Below, one piece after another: positions 45,631-54,544 of a stretch of 64,000 bases of DNA. The notes below the pieces were generated by a model. The model had not been told where the DNA came from and searched no databases. It worked only from the letters and a program-made list of their open reading frames with translations. A program made the translations under genes and the position numbers. The DNA comes from Microbispora hainanensis (GTDB lineage: Bacteria; Actinomycetota; Actinomycetes; Streptosporangiales; Streptosporangiaceae). Each line of letters starts with the position of its first letter. Position 1 is the first letter of the stretch. The stretch is from positions 1-64,000 of the forward strand of contig NZ_VIRM01000031.1 in NCBI RefSeq assembly GCF_006874475.1. Reading direction: 5' to 3'.

Positions 45631-45649
45631 AATCGGATCGGATCCGATT
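45631..45649. promoter_or_regulatory. 19-bp palindromic operator before the DJ-1 gene
   Basis: AATCGGATC-G-GATCCGATT, a perfect palindrome about a single central base, 40 bases before the GTG start of the DJ-1 gene. Half of it with flank (GATCCGATTGG) recurs in the divergent region upstream of the GntR gene. The length and symmetry suit a GntR/FCD dimer. Confidence 0.6.
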
Positions 45650-45688
45650 GGATCCGTCTCCCCCCGCCCCAGTTTCGAGGAGAAGCAG

Positions 45689-46258
45689 GTGCCCAGAGCG
45701 CTGCTCCTTACCGGCGACGCCGCCGAGGAGCTCGACACCATGTATCCCTACTATCGCGTGCAGGAGGGCGGCTGGGACGTCGACGTCTCGTCACGGACGA
45801 TGCGTGACGTTCAGCTGGTCATCCACGAGTTCGACCCGAACTCCGACGCCTACGTGGAGAAGAACGGCCGGAAGCTGCCGGTCGACGTGACCTGGGCCGA
45901 GGTCGACGTCGAGCGCTACGACGCCCTCATCATCCCCGGGGGACGCGCCCCCGAGTGGATCCGGGTCGACCCCGACGTCAGGCGCATCACCGAGCACTTC
46001 TTCGCGCGCAACCTCCCCATCGCCCTGGTGTGCCACGGCGCGCAGGTGCCGGCCGTGTACGGGCTGCTGAAGGGCCGGAAGACGGCGTGCTTCCCCCCCA
46101 TCACGGGTGACATGGAGAACGCGGGCGCGACGGTCATCGACGCTCCCGACGTCGTCGACGGCAACCTTGTCTCCTGCCGCGGCTGGCCCGACATGCCGCA
46201 GTTCGGCAAGGTGATGATGGAGGTCTTCTCGAAGTCCATCGACTCCGCATCGGCATGA
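45689..46258 (+). CDS. DJ-1/PfpI-family protein
   Basis: 189 residues from GTG (AGGAGA upstream). The nucleophile elbow is ALVCHGAQVPAVYGLL with Cys followed by His, and IIPGGRAPEWIR precedes it. Family members include proteases, glyoxalase III and amidases. GGWDVDVSSRTMRDVQLVIHEF is unusual and gives this subgroup its substrate loop. ATGA overlap with the alpha/beta hydrolase gene downstream means they are made together. Confidence 0.87.
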   Translation: MPRALLLTGDAAEELDTMYPYYRVQEGGWDVDVSSRTMRDVQLVIHEFDPNSDAYVEKNGRKLPVDVTWAEVDVERYDALIIPGGRAPEWIRVDPDVRRITEHFFARNLPIALVCHGAQVPAVYGLLKGRKTACFPPITGDMENAGATVIDAPDVVDGNLVSCRGWPDMPQFGKVMMEVFSKSIDSASA

Positions 46259-47100
46259 GCACACGTGAGGTGCCGACTGTGACGGAACTTCGGACCGTCA
46301 CGGTCGGCGGCTCCCCCGTCCATGTCATGGACAGCGGCACCGGGCCCGCAGTGCTGATGCTGCACGGCTCCGGACCCGGTACGACCGGATCCGGGGCCTG
46401 GGCGGCGACGGCGCAGGCGCTGGGCACGTCCTTGCGCCTCGTGGCGCCTGACCAGGCGGGGTTCGGCCGTACACCGATCCCGGCGGGCTCCCGGGGTGGG
46501 CTCCGGCTGTGGACGGAGCAGGCCGCGGGCCTGATGGACGCTCTCGGTGCCGAGCACTACGCCGTGGTGGGCCACTCCATGGGCGGTGCCGTGGCGCTGG
46601 CGTTGGCGGCCGCGCGTCCCCGGCAGGTCACCCATGTCGTGGCGGTCTCGACGATGGGCGCTCCCGGGGCGCCGCTGTCCGCCGACCTCGACGCGCTCTG
46701 GGCCGCCCCCGCCGGCCCGGCCGGGGCACGAGACATGTTGCGCCGTCTCTTCTTCGACCAGGCGCTCGTGACCGAGTCGGCCGTCGCCGCCCGTGCGGAA
46801 GCGATGCACGCGGGAGCGGCCGCGTATGCGTCGCTGTTCCCTCCGCCCAGGGCACGCTGGGCCGACGACCTCACTCTCTCGGCGCGAACGCTGGCAGGGA
46901 TCCGCGCGCCCGTGCTGCTCGTCCACGGCGCCGACGACCGGGTCACCCCGCTCGGAACGGCGGCCCTGCCCCTGCTCGAACACCTGGCCGACGTCCGTCT
47001 GCACGTGTTCGGCCGATGCGGGCACGTGCCCGCGCTCGAGCACCCGCACGAGTTCAGGCAGCTCCTGTCGTGCTTCCTCGGCCGGGAACGAGGGCACTGA
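46255..47100 (+). CDS. Alpha/beta hydrolase (C-C bond hydrolase-like)
   Basis: 281 residues. LHGSGPGTTGSGAW is the HGxGPG oxyanion loop common in meta-cleavage product hydrolases. The nucleophile Ser is in VVGHSMGGAVAL, the Asp in HGADDRVTP and the His in GRCGHVPALEHP. Translationally coupled to the DJ-1 gene. A strong terminator follows 94 bases later, so these two genes end a unit. Confidence 0.87.
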   Translation: MSTREVPTVTELRTVTVGGSPVHVMDSGTGPAVLMLHGSGPGTTGSGAWAATAQALGTSLRLVAPDQAGFGRTPIPAGSRGGLRLWTEQAAGLMDALGAEHYAVVGHSMGGAVALALAAARPRQVTHVVAVSTMGAPGAPLSADLDALWAAPAGPAGARDMLRRLFFDQALVTESAVAARAEAMHAGAAAYASLFPPPRARWADDLTLSARTLAGIRAPVLLVHGADDRVTPLGTAALPLLEHLADVRLHVFGRCGHVPALEHPHEFRQLLSCFLGRERGH

Positions 47101-47194
47101 TCACTGCGACAGGTCCGCAGCGGGTGCTCAAGCAGACCGGCATGGAGCAGGCGTGATCCGCGCGGAAGCGACGCCCTCCCCCAGACCAGAGCCA

Positions 47195-47228
47195 TGACGA
47201 GGCGGTGACCGAGGTCACCGCCTCGTCA
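47195..47228 (+). terminator. Intrinsic terminator hairpin
   Basis: Perfect 16-bp arms TGACGAGGCGGTGACC (47195-47210) and GGTCACCGCCTCGTCA (47213-47228). The drawn loop is two bases, so in practice about 15 pairs and a 4-base loop, followed by TTGTC. Confidence 0.85.
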
Positions 47229-47390
47229 TTGTCGCATCGGCATCCTGGCGAACCACGCCGGACGCAGCGACGTCGGCGCCGCGGAGGAAAGAAACCCGGC
47301 GGGGCCGCGCAGCCGGCCCTGTTCGAGGCCCCCTGCTCCGGCCCCGCCCCGCCGACGACCCACGCCGCCCTTCCCCCTGCGCACATAGCG

Positions 47391-47458
47391 AGTCGCCTTC
47401 ACTGGCTGCGGCGGTGGCGGGTGTTGCCGCGCGAGGTTCCGCGCTTGAGAACGGCCAC
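47391..47458 (-). pseudogene. rpmF: Relic of an L32 ribosomal protein gene
   Basis: From GTG 47458 the frame reads VAVLKRGTSRGNTRHRRSQ then TGA. L32 proteins begin MAVPKRKxSRSNTRHRRSQWKAT. The next codons after a one-base gap read KAT, so a single G lost from the Trp codon created the stop. Past KAT the resemblance ends. It lies directly after the S14 relic, an order fitting the zinc-independent ribosomal protein clusters of actinomycetes. Confidence 0.75.
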
Positions 47459-47460
47459 GA

Positions 47461-47628
47461 TCACCGGCTCGCTTTCCAGCTCGCTTTCGTGACGCCCGGC
47501 AGTTCGCCCCGATGGGCCATCTGCCGGAACCCGGTGCGTGCGACCTCCTTCAGCTCCGCACGCCGCTGGGCCTAGCGGGCGACCACGGCCTTGCGCCTCT
47601 CGTCGGCGGCGATCGACCACGACCGGGC
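47461..47628 (-). pseudogene. rpsN: Relic of an S14 ribosomal protein gene
   Basis: On the minus strand, IAADERRKAVVAR, an in-frame TAG (47572-47574) where S14 has Tyr, then AQRRAELKEV, a jump over about 45 residues, and the intact C-terminus FRQMAHRGELPGVTKASW followed by a short tail and TGA at 47461-47463. S14 normally has about 101 residues; here about 50 codons remain. Stop codon plus internal deletion make it non-functional. Codons resembling the start of L33 (MARAVTLRT) lie just upstream at about 47665-47695 but are too short to call. Confidence 0.8.
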
Positions 47629-47783
47629 GGCCCGTACCCATGCCTGACCGCGGACCAGCCCCGTCCCCCGTCCGCAGTGTGACCGCTCTCGCCACCCCGA
47701 CCCAAGGCCTTCCGGCCGGTGCCTCACTTTTCGGTCAGGCCCACTACCTCGGAAAACGTAACATTCCTGAATTACGGACAGGC

Positions 47784-47813
47784 TTGACGGGGGTTACATC
47801 GCCTCTTTATGGT
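47784..47813 (+). promoter_or_regulatory. Promoter of the M20/FadR/peptide importer operon
   Basis: TTGACG (47784-47789), 18-base spacer, TATGGT (47808-47813), 33 bases before the ATG. The spacer and -10 are the same length and sequence type as in the glycosidase promoter at 33510-33539. Confidence 0.65.
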
Positions 47814-47830
47814 CTATGGACCGAACCATA
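47808..47830. promoter_or_regulatory. Nested palindromic operator over the -10 region
   Basis: TATGGT-N11-ACCATA (47808-47830) encloses GGTC-TATG-GACC (47811-47822). The left arm is the -10 box, so a bound protein would block transcription. The FadR-type regulator encoded second in this operon is the obvious candidate. Confidence 0.55.
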
Positions 47831-47846
47831 TACCTTTGGAGGTGAC

Positions 47847-49112
47847 ATGGTCAGCGGGGAAGCTCTCGACAGCGCTGTCGATGCCTTGGCGGAGGACGCC
47901 TTCGCTTTCCTCGAGCGCCTCGTCGCGGCGCCCAGCACGGTCGGCCACGAGGCCGAGGTCTGTGACGTATTCGGGGCGGAGCTCGCCGCGACCGGTTTCG
48001 ACGTCGAGTTCCTGCCGATCCCGGAGGAGATCGTCTCCGACCCGCTCGCCGGCGTCGGCCAGACGTCGTATGCCGGGCGGGCCAACGTCCTGGGAAGGCG
48101 GGGCCATGGAGACGGCCCGTCCCTTCTTCTGAACGGCCATCTGGACGTGGTGCCGGCCGGCACACCCGAGTTGTGGAGCAGCCCCCCGTTCCGGCCGGCG
48201 CGGCGGGACGGCCGGCTGTACGGCCGCGGCGCGGGCGATATGAAGTGCGGTTTCGCGATGGGTGTGCTCGCCGTACGGGCCCTCGACAAGGTGGCGCCCG
48301 GGTTCGACACCGGTCGGCTGATGTTCCTGGGCGCCATCGAAGAGGAGTGCACAGGCAACGGCACGCTGTCGGCGTCGCGGGCGGGGGTGCTCGCCGACGC
48401 CGCCGTCGTACTCGAACCCACCGACCTCGGCATCCTCACCGGAGGGGTCGGCGTGATCTGGCTCGACGTGCGCGTCGTCGGCCGGTCCGCGCACGCCGAG
48501 TCCGCCCACATGGCCGTCAACCCGGTGGATCTGTGCGGCGTCCTCACCGAGGGTTTGCGGAAATGGTGCGAACGCCTCCCGCAGGAGGCGCCCGACGAGG
48601 CCTTCACCGAGCTGGCCAGCCCGTACAACCTCAATGTCGGGGGCATCTCCGCCGGTGACTGGCACTCCAGTGTCCCGACCGACGCCGTGCTGAGGCTTCG
48701 TGTCGGTTTCCCACGGTCGTGGTCCCCGGGTGAGGCCGAGCAACGGATCAGAGCCGCCGTCGAAGACATCGCGGCCCGTGACGGCCGGTTCCCGTCCAAG
48801 CCTGTCGTCACGGCCTCGGGGTTCCGGGCGGCCGGGTATGCCCTCGCGGACGGGCATCCGCTGACCACCGCGATGGCCAGTGCCCATCGCGAAGTGCACG
48901 GCGCCGACCCGCTCAGGTACGTCATGGGCACCACCACGGACGCCCGGTTCTATGTCAACGACTTCGGCGTCCCCGCCCTCTGCTACGGCCCGCAGGTCTA
49001 CGACATGCACGGGATCGACGAGAGCGTCGAGCTGAGCAGCATCGCCGACGGAGCGAAGGTGCTCGCGCGCTTCCTCCACCACTGGTTCGAGGGCAGCACC
49101 GCGGATGAGTGA
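47847..49112 (+). CDS. M20-family metallohydrolase (ArgE/DapE/ACY1-like deacylase)
   Basis: 421 residues from ATG 47847, fixed by a strong ribosome-binding site GGAGGTGAC; the frame is open further upstream but only through the ribosomal protein relics. NGHLDVVPAGTPELW gives the first His and Asp, GRGAGDMKCG the bridging Asp, GAIEEECTGNG the Glu pair, and the last His is in YDMHGIDESV. The lid has GRSAHAESAHMAVNP. Related enzymes remove N-acyl groups from amino acids or dipeptides. As first gene of the operon it probably acts on the imported ligand or its hydrolysis product. Confidence 0.88.
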   Translation: MVSGEALDSAVDALAEDAFAFLERLVAAPSTVGHEAEVCDVFGAELAATGFDVEFLPIPEEIVSDPLAGVGQTSYAGRANVLGRRGHGDGPSLLLNGHLDVVPAGTPELWSSPPFRPARRDGRLYGRGAGDMKCGFAMGVLAVRALDKVAPGFDTGRLMFLGAIEEECTGNGTLSASRAGVLADAAVVLEPTDLGILTGGVGVIWLDVRVVGRSAHAESAHMAVNPVDLCGVLTEGLRKWCERLPQEAPDEAFTELASPYNLNVGGISAGDWHSSVPTDAVLRLRVGFPRSWSPGEAEQRIRAAVEDIAARDGRFPSKPVVTASGFRAAGYALADGHPLTTAMASAHREVHGADPLRYVMGTTTDARFYVNDFGVPALCYGPQVYDMHGIDESVELSSIADGAKVLARFLHHWFEGSTADE

Positions 49113-49896
49113 GATCTTCGACGCTCCGCTGCTGAACGAGCTGCAGCGTGACAACACCGACCCGCTGGCCAGGCCCATCGTGGTGCGCAACGCGCCGGAA
49201 CAGATCGTGGAGCGTCTCGTCACCGCCGTCGCCCTCGGGGTGTACGTGCCCGGCCAGGCGCTTCCGCCCGAGCGCGAGCTCGCGTCGTTGCTCGGCGTCT
49301 CCCGGGCAACCGTGCGGGAGGCCCTGCGCCGCATGACCGAGAGCGGCTTCATCGAGCAACGCCGTGGCCGCAACGGCGGCTCGTTCGTGCTGGAGAACTG
49401 GCGGCCGTCGTCGGCCGATCTCATCCGACGGCACCTGCTGCCCAACTGGGACCGCTTCGAGGCGTTGTTCGATGCCCGCCAGCTCTTGGAGCCGGTGATC
49501 GCCGCGACGGCGGCCCTCCGCCGCAACGAAGACGACGTGGCGGCCCTTTCGCAGGCCCTCGAGGACTACCACGCGGCCACCGACCGCGAGGAGTCCCGCG
49601 TCGCCGACGAGCGCGTGCACCGGGCGATCGCGGAGTCGACGCACAATTCGGTCCTGGTCGGCCTGAGCGCTCAGATCCGTACGAGGATCAGTCTTGACCT
49701 GGGCGCCGAGCCGTACACGCCGGAGATCCGCCGGGTCGCCGCGGAGCAGCACGGGCTGCTGGCCGACGCCGTCATCGCCCAGGACCCCGAACGCGCCTCG
49801 ACGATCGCCCTCGAGCACTTCGGCCTGACCGAGAAACTGGTTCGCGATCTGGTGGCGCGAGTCCAGGAGCTGGCGACCCTGGAGACCGACGAATGA
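49105..49896 (+). CDS. GntR/FadR-family regulator
   Basis: 263 residues overlapping the deacylase gene by 8 bases. Winged helix: GQALPPERELASLLGVSRAT with recognition helix VSRATVREALRRMTESG, then GRNGGSFV in the wing. The FCD-like C-terminal domain contains ARQLLEPVIAATAALR and DERVHRAIAESTHNSV. Being inside the operon it likely represses its own promoter through the palindrome at 47808-47830, sensing the imported compound. ATGA overlap with the permease gene. Confidence 0.88.
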   Translation: MSEIFDAPLLNELQRDNTDPLARPIVVRNAPEQIVERLVTAVALGVYVPGQALPPERELASLLGVSRATVREALRRMTESGFIEQRRGRNGGSFVLENWRPSSADLIRRHLLPNWDRFEALFDARQLLEPVIAATAALRRNEDDVAALSQALEDYHAATDREESRVADERVHRAIAESTHNSVLVGLSAQIRTRISLDLGAEPYTPEIRRVAAEQHGLLADAVIAQDPERASTIALEHFGLTEKLVRDLVARVQELATLETDE

Positions 49897-50852
49897 ACCC
49901 GCGCCTGCTTTTCGTGCTCCGGCGGCTCGGGCTCACCATCCCGGTGCTGTTCGTGATGAGCGTCGTCATCTTCCTGATCATCCGGCTGGTTCCCGGCGAC
50001 CCGGTCCGGACCATGCTGGGTTTCCGCGCGACCCCCGAGTCGATAGCGCAGGTGCGGGCCCAGCTTCACCTCGACGACCCGTTGTGGGTGCAGTATCGCG
50101 ACTGGCTCGCCGGTCTCCTCCACGGCGATTTCGGCCAGGACTTCGTGAGCAAGGCGCCGCTCAGCGAACTGCTCGCGCAGCGCGTCCCCGTCACGCTGGA
50201 AATCACGCTGCTGTCGATGCTTCTCGCCGTCGCCGTCGGCGTGCCGCTCGGCGTCCGCGCGGCCGTCGGCGGCCGGTGGGCGCGCCGCCTGACCGAGGGC
50301 TTCGTGGTCTTCGGGATCAGCGTCCCCGACTTCTGGCTCGGCATCATGCTCGTGCTGGTGTGCGCCGGCACGATGATGTGGCTGCCGCCGTCGGGATACG
50401 TGCCCTTCACCGAAGATCCCGGCGGCAACCTCACGTACATGATCCTTCCGGTGCTCACGCTGGCCGTCGCCGAGGCGGCGTACATCATCCGGACGACCCG
50501 CGGGGCGATGCTGGGGGTCATAGGACGGCCCTTCATCGTCTACCTGAGGGCCAAGGGCACCAGAGAACGCTCGATCGTTTACCGTCACGCCCTGCGTAAC
50601 GCGGCGACCCCCATCGCCACGGTCATCGGCATCCAGTTCGGCGTCCTGCTGGGCGGCGCGATCGTCGTGGAGACGCTCTTCGCGCTCCCGGGAGTCGGCC
50701 GGCTGATCGTCACGGCCATCAACCAGCGCAACTACCCGGTGGTCCAGGCCGGGCTGCTCGTGGTGGCGACGCTGTTCATCCTGGTCAGCCTCATCACCGA
50801 CCTGGTGGTGGGCTTCATCGACCCGCAGGTGTCCGACAGGGGAGAGTCATGA
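49893..50852 (+). CDS. Peptide ABC importer permease (DppB type), second system
   Basis: 319 residues: opening LFVLRRLGLTIPVLFVMSVV, RLVPGDPVRTMLGF after helix 1, and EAA loop LRAKGTRERSIVYRHALRN. Six helices. ATGA overlaps with the regulator gene and with the next permease gene. Confidence 0.92.
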   Translation: MNPRLLFVLRRLGLTIPVLFVMSVVIFLIIRLVPGDPVRTMLGFRATPESIAQVRAQLHLDDPLWVQYRDWLAGLLHGDFGQDFVSKAPLSELLAQRVPVTLEITLLSMLLAVAVGVPLGVRAAVGGRWARRLTEGFVVFGISVPDFWLGIMLVLVCAGTMMWLPPSGYVPFTEDPGGNLTYMILPVLTLAVAEAAYIIRTTRGAMLGVIGRPFIVYLRAKGTRERSIVYRHALRNAATPIATVIGIQFGVLLGGAIVVETLFALPGVGRLIVTAINQRNYPVVQAGLLVVATLFILVSLITDLVVGFIDPQVSDRGES

Positions 50853-51712
50853 CGGCCAAGAGCACCCCGGCAGGGGGGACCGCCGTGGTCAGGGCGTTCT
50901 TCTGGCTGCCGCGCTCCGCGCGGGCCGGCGCGCTCATCCTCGTGGTGCTGGTGATCGTCACCCTCCTCGCGCCCTTGATCGCCCCGCACGATCCCAACGC
51001 CATCGACCCCACACACGTGCTCGCCGCGCCTGACCTGGGGCATCCCTTCGGAGCCGACGCACTCGGCCGGGACGTGTTCAGCCGCACGGTGTACGCCTTG
51101 CGGACCAGCCTGGCGATCGTCTTCGCGTCCGTGGCCGTCGCCTCCCTCGCGGCCCTCCCCCTGGGGACGGCCGCCGGCTACTTCGGCGGATGGGTCGACC
51201 AGGTCATCTCGCGCCCGCTGGACATGCTTCTCGTCCTTCCCGCGCTCCTCCTCGCGATCACCCTCATCGCCATCGTGGGGCCCGGGAGCATCGTGGCGGC
51301 GCTGGCCATCGCGCTGATCTACCTGCCGATTCTGGCACGGGTGCAGCGTGCGGCGTCTCTCGTGGTCGCGCATGCGGGTTTCGTCGAAGGCGGCCGGGCC
51401 CGCGGCTGGTCGTCGCTCGCCGTGCTGCGGCGCCACGTCGTGCCGAACGCGCTGGGCCCACTGCTCGTGCAGGCGGCGATCCTGGCGGGGTTCGCGGTCC
51501 AGATCGAGGCTTCGCTGAGCTTCCTCGGCCTTGGCACACAGCCGCCGACCCCGTCGCTCGGGCTCATGCTCTCCGAAGGCCGCGACGTGCTCACGCAGGC
51601 GCCCTGGGTCGAGATCTTCCCCGGACTGGCCATCGCCGTCATCGTCCTCGCCTTCAATCTGCTCGGTGACGGGCTGCGTCACCGCCTCGACCCGCAGGGG
51701 ATGGCCTCGTGA
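50849..51712 (+). CDS. Peptide ABC importer permease (DppC type), second system
   Basis: 287 residues. The marker GADALGRDVFSRTVYALRT follows helix 1, and the EAA loop is GRARGWSSLAVLRRHVVPNA. GTGA overlap with the first ATPase gene. Confidence 0.92.
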   Translation: MTAKSTPAGGTAVVRAFFWLPRSARAGALILVVLVIVTLLAPLIAPHDPNAIDPTHVLAAPDLGHPFGADALGRDVFSRTVYALRTSLAIVFASVAVASLAALPLGTAAGYFGGWVDQVISRPLDMLLVLPALLLAITLIAIVGPGSIVAALAIALIYLPILARVQRAASLVVAHAGFVEGGRARGWSSLAVLRRHVVPNALGPLLVQAAILAGFAVQIEASLSFLGLGTQPPTPSLGLMLSEGRDVLTQAPWVEIFPGLAIAVIVLAFNLLGDGLRHRLDPQGMAS

Positions 51713-52701
51713 ACCGCACCATGCTTCAGATCAACGACGTGCGGGTGCGCATCCCGGTGGCGGGAGGTCGCTGGGTGGAGGCCGTGGACGGGGTCACGCT
51801 GGCCGTCGGCTCCGGTGAGATCGTCGGCCTGGTCGGAGAGTCGGGCTGCGGGAAGTCCACACTCGGCGGAGCCGTCATGGGCCTGCTGCCCGGCGGGGCA
51901 CAACTGTCCGGCCAGGTGCTGCTGGACGGCCGGGATCTTGGGGGTCTCACCGCCGAGGAGTATCGCCGGGTACGCGGCAACGACATCGCCCTGGTCAGCC
52001 AGGACCCCTCGGCCAGTCTCGACCCGACGTTCGCGGTGGGTGCCCAGGTCGCCGAGGCCATCCGCAACCACCGCGACATCGGCCGGCGCGAGGCGCGCGA
52101 GCGGGCCGTCGAGTTGCTACGCGCCGTGGGCATCCCGGATCCCGGCGCCAGATACTCCGACCCGCCCCACCGGTTCTCCGGCGGCATGAAGCAGCGCGTG
52201 GTGATCGCCGCGGCCCTCGCCAACGATCCCTCGGTGCTCATCGCCGATGAACCGACCACCGCCCTTGACGTGACCATCCAGGCCCAGATCCTGCACCTGC
52301 TACGCGACCTCACCGTCCGCACGGGCACCGGGGTGCTGATGATCACGCACGACCTCGGCGTCGTCGCCCAGGTCTGCGACCGCATCGCCGTGATGTATGC
52401 CGGACAGGTCGTGGAGCAGGGGACGGTCCGCGACGTCTTCGCCGACCCGCTGCATCCGTACACCCGGGCGCTGCTCGACTCGCAGCCGGCCGCCCACCAC
52501 CGATCCGGAGATCTTCCCGTCATCCTCGGCCAGGTGCCCGATCTCACTGATCCGCCCGCCGGTTGCCGGTTCGCGGCGCGGTGCGCCCGGGTCCACGACC
52601 GCTGCACCACGGCTCCGCCGGTGGTGGAGACGCGGGGCGGGGGCCGAGTCGCCTGCTGGCTGCACGACGCTCTCCCACCTGTGGCCCAGGAGGTCTCATG
52701 A
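51709..52701 (+). CDS. Peptide ABC importer ATPase (DppD type), second system
   Basis: 330 residues from GTG 51709. Walker A GESGCGKSTLG, signature FSGGMKQRVV, Walker B LIADEPTTALD and switch MITHDLGVV are intact. The C-terminal Cys motif is GCRFAARCARVHDRC. ATGA overlap with the second ATPase gene. Confidence 0.93.
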   Translation: MNRTMLQINDVRVRIPVAGGRWVEAVDGVTLAVGSGEIVGLVGESGCGKSTLGGAVMGLLPGGAQLSGQVLLDGRDLGGLTAEEYRRVRGNDIALVSQDPSASLDPTFAVGAQVAEAIRNHRDIGRREARERAVELLRAVGIPDPGARYSDPPHRFSGGMKQRVVIAAALANDPSVLIADEPTTALDVTIQAQILHLLRDLTVRTGTGVLMITHDLGVVAQVCDRIAVMYAGQVVEQGTVRDVFADPLHPYTRALLDSQPAAHHRSGDLPVILGQVPDLTDPPAGCRFAARCARVHDRCTTAPPVVETRGGGRVACWLHDALPPVAQEVS

Positions 52702-53690
52702 CCGCACTACTCGACGTACGCGGACTCGTCGTCACCTTCCCCGCCCCCGGGTCGGGGCTGCGGCGCAAACGCGTGCACGCGTTGTCCGGCGTCGACCTGT
52801 CCCTGCAGCGCGGCCACACCCACGGGCTGGTCGGCGAGTCGGGCAGCGGGAAGAGCACGCTGGCCCGCTGTGTTCTCGGGCTGCAGCGGCCGGACGACGG
52901 CTCCGTGGTCTTCGACGGCACGGAGATCGTCGGATTGCGGGGCAGCGCGCTTCGCGACATCCGCCGGCGCATCCAGCCGGTCTTCCAGGATCCGCTCGGC
53001 AGCCTGGACCCCCGGTGGACGGTCGGCCGCAGCGTGCGCGAGTCGCTGGACGCCTTCGGCGTCGGGTCGCCGGCGGATCGGGAGCGCCGGGTCCGCGAAC
53101 TACTCGACCTGGTGGGGTTGTCGCCCGACCACGCGGACCGGCATCCCGTGCAACTGTCCGGCGGCCAGCGGCAGCGGGTGGGGATCGCCGCGGCGCTGGC
53201 CAGCGGCCCTGACCTCATCGTGGCCGACGAACCGGTCAGTGCCCTCGACGTCAGCGTGCAGGCGCAGATCCTCAATCTGATGGCGCGGCTGCAGCGCGAC
53301 CTCGGGGTGGCCTTCCTGTTCGTCAGCCACGACCTCAGCGTCGTCGAGCACGTCAGCAGTGAAGTCAGCGTGATGTATCTCGGGAAGATCGTGGAGACCG
53401 CGGATCGGGCCGACCTGTTCGCCGACCCGGTGCACCCGTACACCCGGGCGCTGCTGGACGCCGTCCCGATTCCCGAGCCGGACGCGCGGCTCGTCCACGT
53501 CCCGCTGTCCGGCGACATTCCCAGCCCGATCGACCCGCCGTCGGGGTGCCGGTTTCATCCCCGCTGCCCGCTAAGGGTGGACTCGTGCTCGCGGGAACAT
53601 CCCGTCCTCACGCCCGTCGGGACACTCGACAGCGCCGGCCACACCCCCCACCGCGTCGCCTGCCCCGTCGTGCTGCCGGCCCGGCCGTAG
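52698..53690 (+). CDS. Peptide ABC importer ATPase (DppF type), second system
   Basis: 330 residues from ATG 52698. The frame is open 135 bases further upstream inside the previous gene, but the ATGA coupling and domain start favour this ATG. Walker A GESGSGKSTLA, Q-loop FQDPLGSLDPRWTV, signature LSGGQRQRVG, Walker B IVADEPVSALD and switch FVSHDLSVV are intact. C-terminal motif GCRFHPRCPLRVDSC. Confidence 0.93.
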   Translation: MTALLDVRGLVVTFPAPGSGLRRKRVHALSGVDLSLQRGHTHGLVGESGSGKSTLARCVLGLQRPDDGSVVFDGTEIVGLRGSALRDIRRRIQPVFQDPLGSLDPRWTVGRSVRESLDAFGVGSPADRERRVRELLDLVGLSPDHADRHPVQLSGGQRQRVGIAAALASGPDLIVADEPVSALDVSVQAQILNLMARLQRDLGVAFLFVSHDLSVVEHVSSEVSVMYLGKIVETADRADLFADPVHPYTRALLDAVPIPEPDARLVHVPLSGDIPSPIDPPSGCRFHPRCPLRVDSCSREHPVLTPVGTLDSAGHTPHRVACPVVLPARP

Positions 53691-53730
53691 CACGATCCGA
53701 CTCCACTGAAGAACCGATTTCGGAGGTCCC

Positions 53731-54531
53731 GTGTCAACCGCTTTCGTCAACGGCATCACGATCAACTACCAGCTCGAAGGCGAGGGGCCCGAAACGGTCG
53801 TCCTCGTCAACGGCCTCGCCGACGACCTGGAGACCTGGGAAGCCCAGGTGCCCGCGCTGCTGGACGCGGGGCTGCGGGTCCTGCGCTTCGACAACCGTGG
53901 CATCGGCGCGTCGGACAAGCCGGCAGGGCCGTACACGTCCCGCCTGCTCGCCGATGACGCCAAGGCGCTCGTCGACCACCTGGGGCTGACCGGCTTCCAC
54001 CTGGTGGGCGTCTCCATGGGCGGCATGATCGTCCAGGAGTACGCCCTGGCCTACCCCGGCGATGTGAAGTCCCTGACGCTCGCCTGCACCTATGCCGCGC
54101 CTGGGCCGTTCTGCTCCCGCATGTTCGCACTGTGGGCCGACATGGCCAGGGAGATGGGAGTCCCCACGGTGATGCGGGACGTCGGGCTGTGGGCCTTCAC
54201 GGTGCCGTTCTTCGAGGAGCGGCCGGAGGAGGCGGCGGAGTTCGACGCCGCCATGGCGGGGTTGGCCATGCCCGTCGAGGCGTACCTGTCCCAGCTCAAC
54301 GTCATCCAGACCCACGACACCACCGAGCGGCTGGCGCAGCTCACCGCTCCGACGCTCGTGCTCGCGGGCGAGGAGGACATCCTCATCCCGGTCCGGCTCT
54401 CGCGGCGTCTGCACGAAGCCGTGCCCGGGTCGCGATGGGCCACGGTTCCGGGCGGCCATGCCTGCCTGTGGGAGACCCCCGAGCCGTTCAACACCACCCT
54501 TATCGACTTCGTCCGCGCCCACTCCGGCTGA
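53731..54531 (+). CDS. Alpha/beta hydrolase
   Basis: 266 residues from GTG 53731 (GGAGG five bases upstream). The nucleophile Ser is in LVGVSMGGMIVQEYA, the acid in AGEEDILIPV and the His in GGHACLWETP. LRFDNRGIGASDKP follows strand 4. The oxyanion position has LVNGLADDLETWE instead of the usual HG. It lies between the ATPase and the binding-protein genes, so it probably processes the imported substrate, for example as an ester or amide hydrolase. Confidence 0.85.
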   Translation: MSTAFVNGITINYQLEGEGPETVVLVNGLADDLETWEAQVPALLDAGLRVLRFDNRGIGASDKPAGPYTSRLLADDAKALVDHLGLTGFHLVGVSMGGMIVQEYALAYPGDVKSLTLACTYAAPGPFCSRMFALWADMAREMGVPTVMRDVGLWAFTVPFFEERPEEAAEFDAAMAGLAMPVEAYLSQLNVIQTHDTTERLAQLTAPTLVLAGEEDILIPVRLSRRLHEAVPGSRWATVPGGHACLWETPEPFNTTLIDFVRAHSG

Positions 54532-54544
54532 CTAGGGGATTGTC

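Noticed and set aside
47538-47846. Upstream extension of the M20 deacylase gene
   Set aside because: It reads through the ribosomal protein relics. A strong ribosome-binding site and promoter place the start at 47847.
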